This document shows, in pieces, positions 1 through 8,739 of a stretch of DNA of 64,000 nucleotides. The stretch is taken from the NCBI GenBank assembly GCA_025560025.1, contig CP048485.1, positions 682,001 to 746,000 of the forward strand, in the 5' to 3' direction. The notes beneath the pieces were generated by a model. It saw only the letters and a program-made list of their open reading frames with translations. It made no database searches and was not told where the DNA came from. Position 1 is the stretch's first letter; the number at the start of each line of letters is the position of its first letter. The position numbers and the translations under genes were made by a program. The DNA comes from Agrobacterium tumefaciens (GTDB lineage: Bacteria; Pseudomonadota; Alphaproteobacteria; Rhizobiales; Rhizobiaceae).

Positions 1-351
1 GGATCCATATGCAAAGCCATGACAACCTCCCGGATTGCCTCTTCCTGGTGCTGATTTTAACGCGGCTTCCTTGCCAGCGCGTGAAGGAAATTCGCGCAAT
101 TGTCTGTTTTCCGTCTCGACATGGGCCAACGCCCCTTACGCAAGCCAATGTTTCCCTTGGGGGAAATGCGCTCGGCTTTGTCTGGTTGCAGGCTTGTCGC
201 AGCCCGAGCTGATAATGTGTCATGCTTGCACCGGGCTGGCGTCGCCGTGCGGTTGACGCGGGCCGTACTTGGCGTTACGCCTGATCGGGCAATATGGCTT
301 TGCGCGAGTGGGTGGGACTGGCCCGTCGCGATTCGTGTCTGGGAGTTGAAT
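1..351. other. Leader region upstream of the flavoprotein gene, no gene seen
   Basis: The frame of the downstream flavoprotein stays open back to about position 100, but the translated stretch is not protein-like and lies before the natural FAD-binding N-terminus. I see no convincing gene, RNA or terminator here. The promoter of the next gene probably lies in this interval. Confidence 0.4.
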
Positions 352-1569
352 GTGACGGGTAGGCTGGTAATCGTCGGGGCGGGGCAGGCCGCTTTCGCGC
401 TGGCGGCAAAGCTCAGGGCGCTGAAGGATGAGCGCCCCATCACCATCATCGGTTCCGAGGATGCCTATCCTTACCAACGGCCGCCGCTTTCCAAAAAATA
501 CCTTCTCGGCGAAATGAGCTTCGACCGGCTGATGTTCCGGCCGGAGGAATGGTACGCGGAAAACAATGTCGATATCCGGCTCTCCACCTGGGTGGAAGAA
601 ATCGATCGCGCGGCCAAATCGTTGCGCACGCAGGATGGCAGCACGCTTTCCTACGACAGGCTGGTGCTGGCGACCGGTGCCGCCCCCCGCCTGCTGCCGG
701 CCAGCATCGGCGGCGATCTCGAAGGCGTTCTGACCGTTCGCGACAAGCGCGATGCCGACCGGCTGATGGCGGAGATGAAGCCCGGCCGCCGGCTGCTGGT
801 CATCGGCGGTGGTTATATCGGTCTGGAGGCGGCGGCCGTCGCCCGCAAGCTCGGCCTCGATGTGACGCTGATCGAAATGGCCGACCGTATTCTCCAGCGC
901 GTAGCGGCGAAGGAAACGGCCGACATCATGCGCGGCATTCATCAGGCAAATGGCGTCGCGATCCGCGAAAAGACCGGCCTTGTGCGCCTTGTCGGCATGG
1001 ATGGCCGGGTTGCCGCCGCCGAGCTTTCGGATGGTTCGACGCTCGACGTGGATTTCGTCATCGTCGGTATCGGCGTGACGCCGAACGACCGCCTTGCGCG
1101 CGAATCGGGCCTCGATGTCGGCAATGGCATAGTGGTGGACGAATATACCCGCAGTTCGGACAGCGATATTCATGCGGTGGGCGATTGTGCCTTGCTGCCC
1201 TGGCGCGGCCAGCATGTGCGAATCGAATCGGTCCAGAACGCGGTCGATCAGGCCGAGGCCGCCGCTCATGTGCTGGCCGGCACAGAAATCGCCTATGACG
1301 CCAAGCCGTGGTTCTGGTCGGATCAATATGAGGTGAAGCTGCAGATTGCCGGTTTCAATCTCGGTTACGACGAGACGGTGCTGCGGCCGGGCGCACGCGA
1401 AGGCAGCTGGTCTGTCTGGTATTTCCGCGATGGCCGCTTCGTGGCCGTCGATGCCGTCAATGACGCCAAGGCCTATGTTGCCGGCAAGAAATTGCTCGAT
1501 ACCGGCGCTGAACCGGACCGTGCCATCCTGGCGGACCCCTCCGCCGATCTGAAATTACTGCTCTCCTGA
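352..1569 (+). CDS. FAD-dependent ferredoxin/rubredoxin reductase-type oxidoreductase
   Basis: Predicted 405-residue NAD(P)H-dependent flavoprotein of the ferredoxin-NAD+ reductase family (the reductase partner of oxygenase or P450 ferredoxins). The FAD dinucleotide motif GAGQAA is at residues 9-14, the NAD motif GGGYIG at 152-157, and the second FAD motif AVGD at 275-278. The C-terminal part matches the reductase dimerisation domain. I chose the GTG at 352 because GGGAG lies about 6 bases upstream and the fold begins directly after it; the open frame further upstream is not protein-like. No ferredoxin or oxygenase gene is adjacent, so the electron acceptor is unknown. The aldolase starts 7 bases downstream, so the two are probably cotranscribed. 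Confidence 0.85.
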   Translation: MTGRLVIVGAGQAAFALAAKLRALKDERPITIIGSEDAYPYQRPPLSKKYLLGEMSFDRLMFRPEEWYAENNVDIRLSTWVEEIDRAAKSLRTQDGSTLSYDRLVLATGAAPRLLPASIGGDLEGVLTVRDKRDADRLMAEMKPGRRLLVIGGGYIGLEAAAVARKLGLDVTLIEMADRILQRVAAKETADIMRGIHQANGVAIREKTGLVRLVGMDGRVAAAELSDGSTLDVDFVIVGIGVTPNDRLARESGLDVGNGIVVDEYTRSSDSDIHAVGDCALLPWRGQHVRIESVQNAVDQAEAAAHVLAGTEIAYDAKPWFWSDQYEVKLQIAGFNLGYDETVLRPGAREGSWSVWYFRDGRFVAVDAVNDAKAYVAGKKLLDTGAEPDRAILADPSADLKLLLS

Positions 1570-1576
1570 GGATATC

Positions 1577-2374
1577 ATGCCCGCTCCAGAAAACCGTTTC
1601 AAAACCGCCATCCACGCCGGCAGGCCGCAGATTGGTCTCTGGCTCGACATGGGTGAGGCCATCACGGCGGAAATCGCCGGAACGGCGGGGTTCGACTGGC
1701 TGGTGATTGACGGCGAGCACGGGCCGAACGATCTGCGCAGCATCATCGACCAGCTGCGCGCCCTTGCCACGTCGCCCGCCGAGCCGGTGGTGCGCGTGCC
1801 GGTCGGCGAAAGCTGGATGATCAAGCAGCTCCTGGATGCGGGCGCCCGCACGCTACTCGTTCCCATGGTCGATTCGGCGGTGCAGGCGGAAGCCCTGGTG
1901 AGCGCCATGCATTATCCGCCGCGCGGCATCCGCGGTATGGGGGCCGCCGTTGCCCGCGCCTCCGCTTTCAATACCATCACCGATTATGCCGACAGCGCCT
2001 CCGACAGTGTCTGCCTTCTGGTGCAGGCAGAAACGCGCGCCGCGATCAACGATCTCGACAATATCCTCGCGGTGGAGGGGGTGGACGGCGTCTTTATCGG
2101 CCCGGCGGATCTCGCGGCGGATATGGGTTATCTCGGCAAGCTGGATGAGCCGGAAGTGCAGGCGGTCATCGAGGCGGCAATCGTCAAGATCGTCGCGGCC
2201 GGCAAGGCCGCCGGCATTCTCACCTTCAACGAGACCTTCAATCGCCGTTATCTCGAACTCGGCGCGTCTTTTGTGGCTGTCGGTGCCGATGTCACGGAAT
2301 TTTCCAACACGCTGCGCTCGCTTTCCAGCCGTTACAAAGGTGGGGCAGCACCTGCGGCGAAATCCGGATATTAA
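1577..2374 (+). CDS. HpcH/HpaI-family aldolase
   Basis: 265-residue class II (metal-dependent) aldolase of the HpcH/HpaI family. Members reversibly cleave 4-hydroxy-2-oxoheptanedioate, 2-keto-3-deoxy-L-rhamnonate or related 2-keto-3-deoxy acids to pyruvate plus an aldehyde. Visible family features are the N-terminal GLWLDMG segment, the IDGEHGPND motif near residues 50-58, a glycine-rich RGIRGMG loop, and GPADLAADMG with its metal-region acidic residues. Length is typical. It lies 7 bases after the flavoprotein gene, so cotranscription is likely. The exact substrate cannot be read from the sequence. Confidence 0.85.
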   Translation: MPAPENRFKTAIHAGRPQIGLWLDMGEAITAEIAGTAGFDWLVIDGEHGPNDLRSIIDQLRALATSPAEPVVRVPVGESWMIKQLLDAGARTLLVPMVDSAVQAEALVSAMHYPPRGIRGMGAAVARASAFNTITDYADSASDSVCLLVQAETRAAINDLDNILAVEGVDGVFIGPADLAADMGYLGKLDEPEVQAVIEAAIVKIVAAGKAAGILTFNETFNRRYLELGASFVAVGADVTEFSNTLRSLSSRYKGGAAPAAKSGY

Positions 2375-2377
2375 AGC

Positions 2378-2554
2378 TCAATCGTCGTTGCTGGCATTCA
2401 GCTTTTCCGGCGGAATGCCCTCTTCGCCGGAGGCAAGGTAGCCGCTGTTAATGAGGGCGGCGCGGACGATGCGCTGGATCGCCTCATCCCTGTCGAAGCC
2501 GTGATCTCTCGCAAAATCCGACAATGCCTCTTCAAGATCATCGCTAAACTGCAT
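2378..2554 (-). CDS. Small conserved-type hypothetical protein (58 aa)
   Basis: Acidic 58-residue protein facing the aldolase tail to tail, only 3 bases apart. The first 35 residues (MQFSDDLEEALSDFARDHGF and on) resemble a short ribbon-helix-helix or helical dimer, followed by a polar tail. The start at 2554 is preferred because GGGGG lies about 5 bases upstream; an in-frame ATG four codons earlier (2566) has only a weak site. The function is unknown. A DNA-binding role is a guess from the helix pattern. Confidence 0.55.
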   Translation of the reverse strand: MQFSDDLEEALSDFARDHGFDRDEAIQRIVRAALINSGYLASGEEGIPPEKLNASNDD

Positions 2555-2648
2555 TTTCGCCCCCATTCTTCATGTCTTCAAACCAATACGAACAGGCAAG
2601 GCGAAATAAATCCCGCCTCGCCTGAATTTTGTATTGTCACGCAGTCGA

Positions 2649-2990
2649 TTAGCGCCAGCGATAAAGGCTGCTATTCGACGAGCTCTGCTGCGTGCCCGCG
2701 CCGACCGCATAACCGATCGCGAAACCGAGTGCGCCGACGATCGTCAGCAGCGAGGTTGCGGTGCCCGGATTTTCCTTGACCGCCTCCACCACATTCTGGC
2801 CCTGGGCGCGCACATTGCTCGCCGCCTTGCGAACGCGGCCACGCGCCTCATCCAGAAATTCCGATGCGTCTTCACCAACACCTTCCGCGCGGGCGGAAAC
2901 GGATTTGGAGAGAGACGCAATTTGCGTGCGCAACTCCGCAATCTGATTTTCGATCGTGTCTTCGACAACATTCAGTTTGGTCTGAGCCAT
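2649..2990 (-). CDS. DUF883/ElaB-YqjD-like membrane-anchored protein
   Basis: 113-residue protein with a charged, heptad-rich N-terminal helix (about residues 5-60, probable coiled coil). A region resembling the ElaB/YqjD family follows, then one C-terminal hydrophobic segment (about 85-105, glycine/alanine-rich) and a short RWR tail. E. coli relatives are C-tail-anchored inner-membrane proteins that bind ribosomes in stationary phase; that role is inferred only by resemblance. The start at 2990 has a strong AGAGGTG ribosome site 8 bases upstream. It is monocistronic between the 58-aa gene and tRNA-Ser. Confidence 0.75.
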   Translation of the reverse strand: MAQTKLNVVEDTIENQIAELRTQIASLSKSVSARAEGVGEDASEFLDEARGRVRKAASNVRAQGQNVVEAVKENPGTATSLLTIVGALGFAIGYAVGAGTQQSSSNSSLYRWR

Positions 2991-3153
2991 TAGAACACCT
3001 CTTTTGTTACCGAAGCGAGAACGTGCCGGCCTTAAAGAAGTTCCCCAATTCTCCCGTAAAGTTTGACCGACCGCTCTCCGTCCAACAGGTTTTTCGGCTT
3101 CTTGGCGAAAAAGCCTTGCATTCATTTTTTTTACGCAATAATCAGGCCGCACC

Positions 3154-3244
3154 GGAGAGGTGGCCGAGTGGTCGAAGGCGCTCCCCTGCTAAGGGAGTAT
3201 ACGTCAAAAGCGTATCGTGGGTTCGAATCCCATCCTCTCCGCCA
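3154..3244 (+). tRNA. tRNA-Ser (GCT anticodon)
   Basis: The acceptor arms GGAGAGG (3154-3160) and CCTCTCC (3234-3240) pair fully. They are followed by discriminator G and an encoded CCA (3242-3244). The anticodon stem is CTCCC/GGGAG with loop CTGCTAA, giving anticodon GCT at 3188-3190, which reads AGC/AGT serine codons. The long variable arm and the GGTTCGAATCC T-arm are as expected for a class II tRNA. Confidence 0.97.
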
Positions 3245-3838
3245 CTTCAGCGCATAGCGTAACTCTCCCCGAAAAAATCGTCTCAGGCCGACTCATAGCC
3301 GCTGATCATGAAATGTCATGTGGCCGAAACGACGATACCCCTTATATGCAAATCATCAGTCAAAGCGTCTGTCGAAGCAGGCCTGCCGAATCGTTATCCG
3401 GTGAATCGGCGCAAGACGGCATAGGTTTCCCGATACACGCTGCGGCATCATGCCAACGGCCGGGCCGAGAACAGGCAAATATTTCCATCATGACTGGCCG
3501 GCGCAGCAACGGATCGCCGAAAAGGCGTGTAGTTTAGAAAGACCTTGTTAACTGCGCTAACTAACGGATTTTCAAGGAACTTCTTAACGCATCGTAAAGC
3601 CGCTTATCCTTTGGTGGCGCACTGTGTGTTGTTTCCGCAACAAACCGAAATGAAGCATATACGTAAATGCGGTTTATCGGATGTTGGCGATTGCAAGCCG
3701 CGAAACCTTTTGTATTTTCACGACCAGAAGCGAGGCGGTGGATCGTTTGGCTTCTAAGAACACGGGAATGGGGCAGGGAATGCTGTCCTTCAGCGAAAGT
3801 ACCCAGACCCTTTTAAAAACTTTGACTGGAGGTCAACC
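3245..3838. other. Intergenic leader upstream of the first porin gene
   Basis: About 590 bases without a supportable gene. Codons in the open frames here look random. The last 20 bases before the porin ATG, containing the ribosome site CTGGAGG, are identical to those before the second porin gene. The AT-richer stretch at about 3540-3720 is the likely promoter and untranslated leader. I cannot define the -35/-10 elements with confidence. Confidence 0.4.
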
Positions 3839-4855
3839 ATGAACATCAAGAGCCTTCTGATCGGCTCCGCTGCGGCTCTCGCAGCAGTATCCGGCGCCCA
3901 GGCTGCTGACGCTATCGTCGCTGCTGAGCCTGAGCCCCTTGAATACGTTCGCGTTTGCGACGCTTTCGGCACCGGCTTCTTCTACATCCCCGGCACCGAA
4001 ACCTGCCTGAAGTTCGGCGGTTACGTTCGTTTCCAGACCAACATTGGCCGCGATGCTAAGGGCACGTCTGACTGGAACTCGTTCACGCGCGCTCAGTTCG
4101 AAGTTGACACCCGCACCGACACCGAACTCGGTGCTCTGCGTGGCTTCATCGGCTTCCGTGGCAATGCCGACAACGGTTCTGCTTCTGGTTCCAGCGTTTT
4201 CGTTGACCAGGCTTTCATCGAACTCGGCGGCCTGAAGGTCGGTAAGTTCTACAGCTGGTGGGACGATAGCCTTTCTGGCGAAACGGACGAGCTGTCTTCC
4301 AACGCTCTGTTCAACTCCATTCGTTACACCTACGACGCTGGCTCGTTCTGGGCAGGCGTTTCGGTTGACGAACTCGAAGGCATCACTGTTGGTCCGTTTA
4401 ACGAAACCGACAACAACGTTGGTGTTGCTCTCGGCGTTGGCGCCAAGCTCGGCGCTGCTTCCTTCCAGCTCATCGGTGGCTACGACACCGACCGCGAAAA
4501 CGGCTCTGTACGCCTGATCGCAACGGCTGACGTTGGTCCGGGCACGCTTGGCCTGGCTGGTGTTTGGGCTTCCGGCGCAAACGCTTACTACAACGTCTCC
4601 GAGTGGGCAGTTGCTGCGGAATACGCCATCAAGGCAACCGACAAGCTGACGATCACCCCCGGCGTTCAGTACTACGGCAACTACGGCCTGGTTTCCTGGG
4701 ATGACTTCTCGAACGACGACGGCTGGACAGCTGGTCTGACGCTCGACTACAAGATCACGCAGGGCCTCTCCACGAAGATCGCTGTTAACTACGTTGACAT
4801 CGACAACCGTGACGACCAGGTTAAGGGTTTCGTTCGCCTTCAGCGTTCGTTCTAA
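3839..4855 (+). CDS. ropA: Outer-membrane porin (RopA/Omp2b-type), copy 1
   Basis: 338-residue alphaproteobacterial porin (porin_2 family), forming a 16-strand trimeric general diffusion channel in the outer membrane. A Sec signal peptide spans residues 1-22 (MNIKSLLIGSAAALAAVSGA with cleavage after AQA). The mature N-terminus leads to the RVCDAFGTGFFYIPGTETC segment with the paired cysteines typical of the family. The protein ends in F (RLQRSF) as expected for BAM recognition. It is separated from copy 2 by about 600 bases. The two share roughly the first 170 residues almost exactly and differ mainly in later surface-loop regions. The ribosome site CTGGAGG is strong. The symbol follows common Rhizobiales usage. 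Confidence 0.92.
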   Translation: MNIKSLLIGSAAALAAVSGAQAADAIVAAEPEPLEYVRVCDAFGTGFFYIPGTETCLKFGGYVRFQTNIGRDAKGTSDWNSFTRAQFEVDTRTDTELGALRGFIGFRGNADNGSASGSSVFVDQAFIELGGLKVGKFYSWWDDSLSGETDELSSNALFNSIRYTYDAGSFWAGVSVDELEGITVGPFNETDNNVGVALGVGAKLGAASFQLIGGYDTDRENGSVRLIATADVGPGTLGLAGVWASGANAYYNVSEWAVAAEYAIKATDKLTITPGVQYYGNYGLVSWDDFSNDDGWTAGLTLDYKITQGLSTKIAVNYVDIDNRDDQVKGFVRLQRSF

Positions 4856-4880
4856 TCTGATCTGACATTGTCAGTGATGG

Positions 4881-4914
4881 AAAGCCCGGCTCTCGAGCCG
4901 GGCTTTTTCGTTTC
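4881..4914 (+). terminator. Rho-independent terminator of porin copy 1
   Basis: The arms AAAGCCCGGCT and AGCCGGGCTTT form an 11-bp stem with a CTCG loop, followed by a T-rich tail. A nearly identical element follows porin copy 2, so it was carried along by the duplication. Confidence 0.92.
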
Positions 4915-5465
4915 TGTAACGCCCGTCCGGCAAGAGGTGCGGGGATGCGTCGCCACGCCAGTGGCCGGGTGCCGCCGATTGGCTGTGATGTTCGAGCCGG
5001 CGTCGCAGCGGATGACTGGTCTTTGACGGCAATTGCGGTTGTTGATTCGTTTGGGATCCTCTGCCTCCGGAAATCTATGAAGACGGAATGACCAGGCGAT
5101 TCTGAGCGCTACGTCTGGATTCTGAAGAGCCGCAAATCCCTTTTTGGACAATCTCACATGGCCTGATTGCGTCGGTATTTTGTTTTTGCGACGGATTTGA
5201 CTCATGAGAAAGATTTGCCACTCTCTGCAAGTGCTTGAAATAAATCAAAAATTAACGATTCATTAAGAAGTGGGCCGGGGTCGGTTAGAATTGTAGCTAT
5301 TTCGCAACAATGAAAAACTAAGGACACCTTACTGTCTTCCTTTCGTCATGATTGCGATTGCCTGTCCGCCAGGTTTTGGCTCTAATCACCTCCATAAGCG
5401 GCACGCATTCGTTAGTGCTTTCCCACCCGCTGCTTAGAAAATTGGCGTTTGACTGGAGGTCAACC
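4915..5465. other. Intergenic region between the two porin genes
   Basis: About 550 bases without a gene. The first half looks non-coding and unrelated to the leader of copy 1. An AT-rich stretch at 5230-5310 carries a TTAA-N7-TTAA motif (listed separately) and is the likely promoter zone of copy 2. The last 18 bases before the ATG are the same as in front of copy 1. Confidence 0.45.
5252..5266. promoter_or_regulatory. CtrA-type motif TTAA-N7-TTAA upstream of porin copy 2
   Basis: The sequence TTAACGATTCATTAA fits the palindromic half-site arrangement of the alphaproteobacterial cell-cycle regulator CtrA (TTAA, seven bases, TTAA). It lies about 200 bases before the porin ATG. No equally good copy is seen before porin copy 1, where the nearest has one mismatch. 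It is a pattern match only. Confidence 0.3.
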
Positions 5466-6488
5466 ATGAACATCAAGAGCCTTCTCATCGGCTCCGCTGC
5501 GGCTCTCGCAGCAGTATCCGGCGCACAGGCCGCTGACGCTATCGTCGCTGCCGAGCCTGAGCCCCTTGAATACGTTCGCGTTTGCGACGCTTTCGGCACC
5601 GGCTTCTTCTACATCCCCGGCACCGAAACCTGCCTGAAGTTCGGCGGTTACATCCGTTTCCAGACCAACTTCGGCCGTGACGCCAAGGGTACGTCTGACT
5701 GGAACTCGTTCACGCGCGCCCAGTTCGAAGTTGACACCCGCACCGACACCGAACTCGGTGCTCTGCGTGGCTTCATCGGCTTCCGTGGCAATGCCGACAA
5801 CGGCACTGCTTCTGGTTCCAGCGTTTTCGTTGACCAGGCCTTCATCGAACTCGGCGGCCTGAAGGTCGGTAAGTTCTACAGCTGGTGGGACGACGATCTG
5901 AATGGCGAAACCGACATTCTGTCCACGAACACCCTGTTCAACTCGATCAAGTACACCTACGACGCTGGTTCTTTCCAGGCTGCTCTCTCGGTTGACGAGC
6001 TTGAAGGTTCGTACGGTCAGTACCAGTACGGTCCGGACAACAACGTCGGCATCGGCGGCATGATCGGCGGCAAGTTCGGCGCAGTTACCGCCAACCTGAT
6101 CGCCAGCTACGACTTCGATGCAGAAAACGTTGCTATCCGCAGCATCCTGTTCGCTGACATTGGTCCGGGCACCTTCGGTCTTGCTGGTGTATGGGCTTCG
6201 GGCGACAACGCTTACTACGCAAAGTCTGAATGGGCTGTTGCCGTTGAGTACGCGATCAAGGCTACGGATCGTCTGACGCTTACCCCCGGCTTCGAGTACC
6301 TCAGCAAGCTGGACGTCAACCCTGTTGACGGCGACTTCACTGGCGACCGTGACGCCTGGACTGCTGGTCTGACGGTTGACTACAAGATCACTGAAGGTCT
6401 TGCTACCAAGATCACCGCCAACTACTACGACGAAGATGGTCGTGACGATGAAGTCACCGGCTTCGTTCGCCTTCAGCGCACGTTCTAA
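5466..6488 (+). CDS. ropA: Outer-membrane porin (RopA/Omp2b-type), copy 2
   Basis: 340-residue porin, paralogue of the gene at 3839. It has the same 22-residue signal peptide and the same cysteine-containing N-terminal region. The first half is nearly identical at both DNA and protein level, but the sequence diverges from about residue 140 onward (for example DDLNGETDILSTN against DDSLSGETDELSSN) and in the loops after residue 165. It ends in RLQRTF. The start at 5466 matches copy 1 and its identical CTGGAGG site; an upstream in-frame ATG at 5352 would put a non-signal sequence in front and is rejected. It probably differs from copy 1 in pore or surface properties. Confidence 0.92.
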   Translation: MNIKSLLIGSAAALAAVSGAQAADAIVAAEPEPLEYVRVCDAFGTGFFYIPGTETCLKFGGYIRFQTNFGRDAKGTSDWNSFTRAQFEVDTRTDTELGALRGFIGFRGNADNGTASGSSVFVDQAFIELGGLKVGKFYSWWDDDLNGETDILSTNTLFNSIKYTYDAGSFQAALSVDELEGSYGQYQYGPDNNVGIGGMIGGKFGAVTANLIASYDFDAENVAIRSILFADIGPGTFGLAGVWASGDNAYYAKSEWAVAVEYAIKATDRLTLTPGFEYLSKLDVNPVDGDFTGDRDAWTAGLTVDYKITEGLATKITANYYDEDGRDDEVTGFVRLQRTF

Positions 6489-6513
6489 TCTGATCTGACA
6501 TTGTCAGTGATGG

Positions 6514-6545
6514 AAGCCCGGCTCTCGAGCCGGGCTTTTTCGTTT
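6514..6545 (+). terminator. Rho-independent terminator of porin copy 2
   Basis: The arms AAGCCCGGCT and AGCCGGGCTT with a CTCG loop and T-tail are the same element as downstream of copy 1, including the preceding CTGACATTGTCAG. Confidence 0.92.
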
Positions 6546-6590
6546 GAATATCTGCCGAAGCGGAAAACCGCGTGGCTTGGATAGGGAAAC

Positions 6591-6617
6591 AAAAAAGCAC
6601 CGGGCCAGCCGGTGCTT
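6591..6617 (-). terminator. Rho-independent terminator of the lytic transglycosylase gene
   Basis: Read on the minus strand, GAAGCACCGG and CCGGTGCTTT flank a 5-base loop and run into six T residues. It lies about 40 bases after the minus-strand stop at 6655. Confidence 0.85.
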
Positions 6618-6654
6618 CTATGGTCTCACGGTGCTGGGCCGATGAACCCGACCT

Positions 6655-8739
6655 TTACCCCGACCGCCCATGGCGCAGATCATCGACAATATCGGCCTGT
6701 TGTCCCAGCCGTGACTTGTAGACCTGATAATTCTCCATCACGCGCTGCACATAATTGCGCGTTTCGGGGAAGGGGATGCGTTCGATCCAGTCGACCACCT
6801 CGTCGATGGGCTTGCCGCGCGGGTCGCCGTAACGGGCGATCCATTCCGGCACGCGCTTCGGGCCGGCATTATAGGCGATGAAGGTGAGGATATAGGAACC
6901 GCCGAAACTGTCGATCTGCTCGCCAAGATAGTGAGCACCGAGTGTGGCGTTATATCCCGCGTCGCTCGTCAGCATCGCCTGCGTATAGGGCAGGCCATGG
7001 CGTCCGGCCACGCCCTTGGCAGTTCCCGGCAACAATTGCAGCAACCCGCGGGCATTGGCGGCGGAGACCGCGGCCGGGTTGAAGGCGCTCTCCTGCCGGG
7101 CGATGGCATAGGCAAGTGCCTTGCCGGAGCCGGCAATATTGGCGCTGGCGGGAATGACGCCGAGCGGATAGGCGAGGGCGGCGGCATCGATGCCGCGGCT
7201 GAAAGCCGTCTTGCCGATTTGCAGCGAGACCTGATGGTTACCGTTGCTTTCCGCCCTTGCGGCCAGAATGGCAAGTTCGCCCGGGCTGTCGAGCTGATCG
7301 GCCAGTGACCGGTAAAGGCTGTCCGCCCGCCAGCCATAGCCCGCGGCCTCCAGCCGGTCGATGGCGCGCACGGCCTCTCTGCCGGCAAAACGCTCCCGAT
7401 CACCGCCGCTTGGGCTGGGATAGGTGACGTTCAGCGTCTTGGTGCCGATCCGTGCGGCGGCAAGCTGACCGTAAAAGGTGCCGGGATGGGCGGCAGCCCT
7501 GGTAAAGAAGTCGCGGGCATTGCCCGGCCCACCCGCTTCCGCGGTCCGCCCGAGCCAATAATAGGCGCGGGAGGCCGAAAGCGGCCGGTTCGAGGTCTGC
7601 AAAAGCGTATTGAAGTGGCGGGAAGCCGCCGCGGGGTCGCGCAGCGCCCGAAGCGCGTACCAGCCGGCATGGAATTCCGCATCGGCAATATCGACGGCGG
7701 AGGTTGCCGAATGATTGGCGACAATGCGGTAGGCCTCGGCAAAATCGCCGAGATCGGCAAGGCCGCGGGCGATAATGCGCCGCTCATTCCACCATTCTCC
7801 GGGATTGACGAGCTTGCCCGCTTCCTTTGGCGCCTGCCGCAAGAGGACCGCTGCTTCCGGATATTTCTGCTGGTTGCGCAGATTTTCAACGCGGGCGAAG
7901 AGAAAGGCCGTATCGTTGCGCCATGTCGCGTCGACCTTGCCCAGGAGCGCGCCCGCATTGGCGGATCGCTGCAACACGGCCGCCCATGCATTGTAAAGCG
8001 ACTGCGCCTTGCCCAGATCGCCAAAGCGCTTGGCCTGGCCGATGCGGCTGCGATACATCAGATAGTCCATGCGCGCCTTGTGGTCGGCGGGCGTCAGATA
8101 GCTGGGGAATTCGGCAAGAACACGGTCTTCCATGTCCTTGTCCATGCCTTCGCTGACCCACAGCTGGCGAATGAGGCTCTGCGCTTCCGCGCCCTTGCCG
8201 GAAGAAGAGAGGGCCTTGGCGAGTACCACGGTGCCTTCGGCGGTTTCCGGCCGGCTGCTGCCGAAAGCGGCTAGCACCTGGGACGCGGGCGGATCTTCAC
8301 GGTAAAGCGCTTTTTCTGAATTGGCGCGCAAGGTTGCCGCGCCCGGCCAGCCGGTCAATTCACGCTGGGCTGCGGCGATCTCGGCGGAAGGCACGTCCTT
8401 CTGACCGGAAACGGCAATCGCCCAGGAAAGAATGTGCCGGTCGAGGCTTCCCGTCGGCATGGCGTTGCGCAGCGCAATGGCGCGCGCGGCATCGCGGCTG
8501 GAAAGGGCGTCGAGGCCCGCTTTCAGCTGGCCCGCGTCATCAGGCCGGTTGAGGCGTGGTATCGCGCCGGTGATTTCGGGGGAGGCGGGCATGAAGGCGG
8601 GAACGGTCGGCGCATTCGGCTTCACATAGGGAAGCGGCACCGCACCTTCCGGCACGGGGCCGGCCAGTGCGTTCCACACGGTCGCGGCAAGACCTGCCGC
8701 CATCAATGCCCAAACTGTCTTTTTCATACCGCTCTTCAT
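6655..8739 (-). CDS. Soluble lytic murein transglycosylase (Slt70-type)
   Basis: 694-residue periplasmic enzyme that cleaves peptidoglycan between MurNAc and GlcNAc, leaving 1,6-anhydro-MurNAc. The N-terminal signal segment (about residues 5-27, ending ALA-GPV) is followed by a long alanine-rich superhelical region (about 60-500) typical of the Slt70 doughnut. The C-terminal SLT domain starts near residue 540. The catalytic glutamate is E550 in ARQESAFNP, followed by GLLQLLPGTA and the AYNAGP motif. The start at 8739 gives a normal signal peptide; the ATG four codons later (8727) is equally possible. It is divergent from dapA. Confidence 0.92.
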   Translation of the reverse strand: MKSGMKKTVWALMAAGLAATVWNALAGPVPEGAVPLPYVKPNAPTVPAFMPASPEITGAIPRLNRPDDAGQLKAGLDALSSRDAARAIALRNAMPTGSLDRHILSWAIAVSGQKDVPSAEIAAAQRELTGWPGAATLRANSEKALYREDPPASQVLAAFGSSRPETAEGTVVLAKALSSSGKGAEAQSLIRQLWVSEGMDKDMEDRVLAEFPSYLTPADHKARMDYLMYRSRIGQAKRFGDLGKAQSLYNAWAAVLQRSANAGALLGKVDATWRNDTAFLFARVENLRNQQKYPEAAVLLRQAPKEAGKLVNPGEWWNERRIIARGLADLGDFAEAYRIVANHSATSAVDIADAEFHAGWYALRALRDPAAASRHFNTLLQTSNRPLSASRAYYWLGRTAEAGGPGNARDFFTRAAAHPGTFYGQLAAARIGTKTLNVTYPSPSGGDRERFAGREAVRAIDRLEAAGYGWRADSLYRSLADQLDSPGELAILAARAESNGNHQVSLQIGKTAFSRGIDAAALAYPLGVIPASANIAGSGKALAYAIARQESAFNPAAVSAANARGLLQLLPGTAKGVAGRHGLPYTQAMLTSDAGYNATLGAHYLGEQIDSFGGSYILTFIAYNAGPKRVPEWIARYGDPRGKPIDEVVDWIERIPFPETRNYVQRVMENYQVYKSRLGQQADIVDDLRHGRSG

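Noticed and set aside
1..6. BamHI site at position 1 and MluI site at the last bases as signs of cloning
   Set aside because: Six-base sites at both ends can occur by chance, and the sequence is otherwise continuous chromosome. No vector sequence is seen.
100..351. N-terminal extension of the ferredoxin-reductase gene
   Set aside because: The frame stays open, but the FAD-binding fold begins at 352 and only the GTG there has a ribosome site at good spacing.
5352..5465. Upstream in-frame start of porin copy 2
   Set aside because: The extra 38 residues are not a signal peptide, whereas 5466 matches copy 1 exactly with the same ribosome site.
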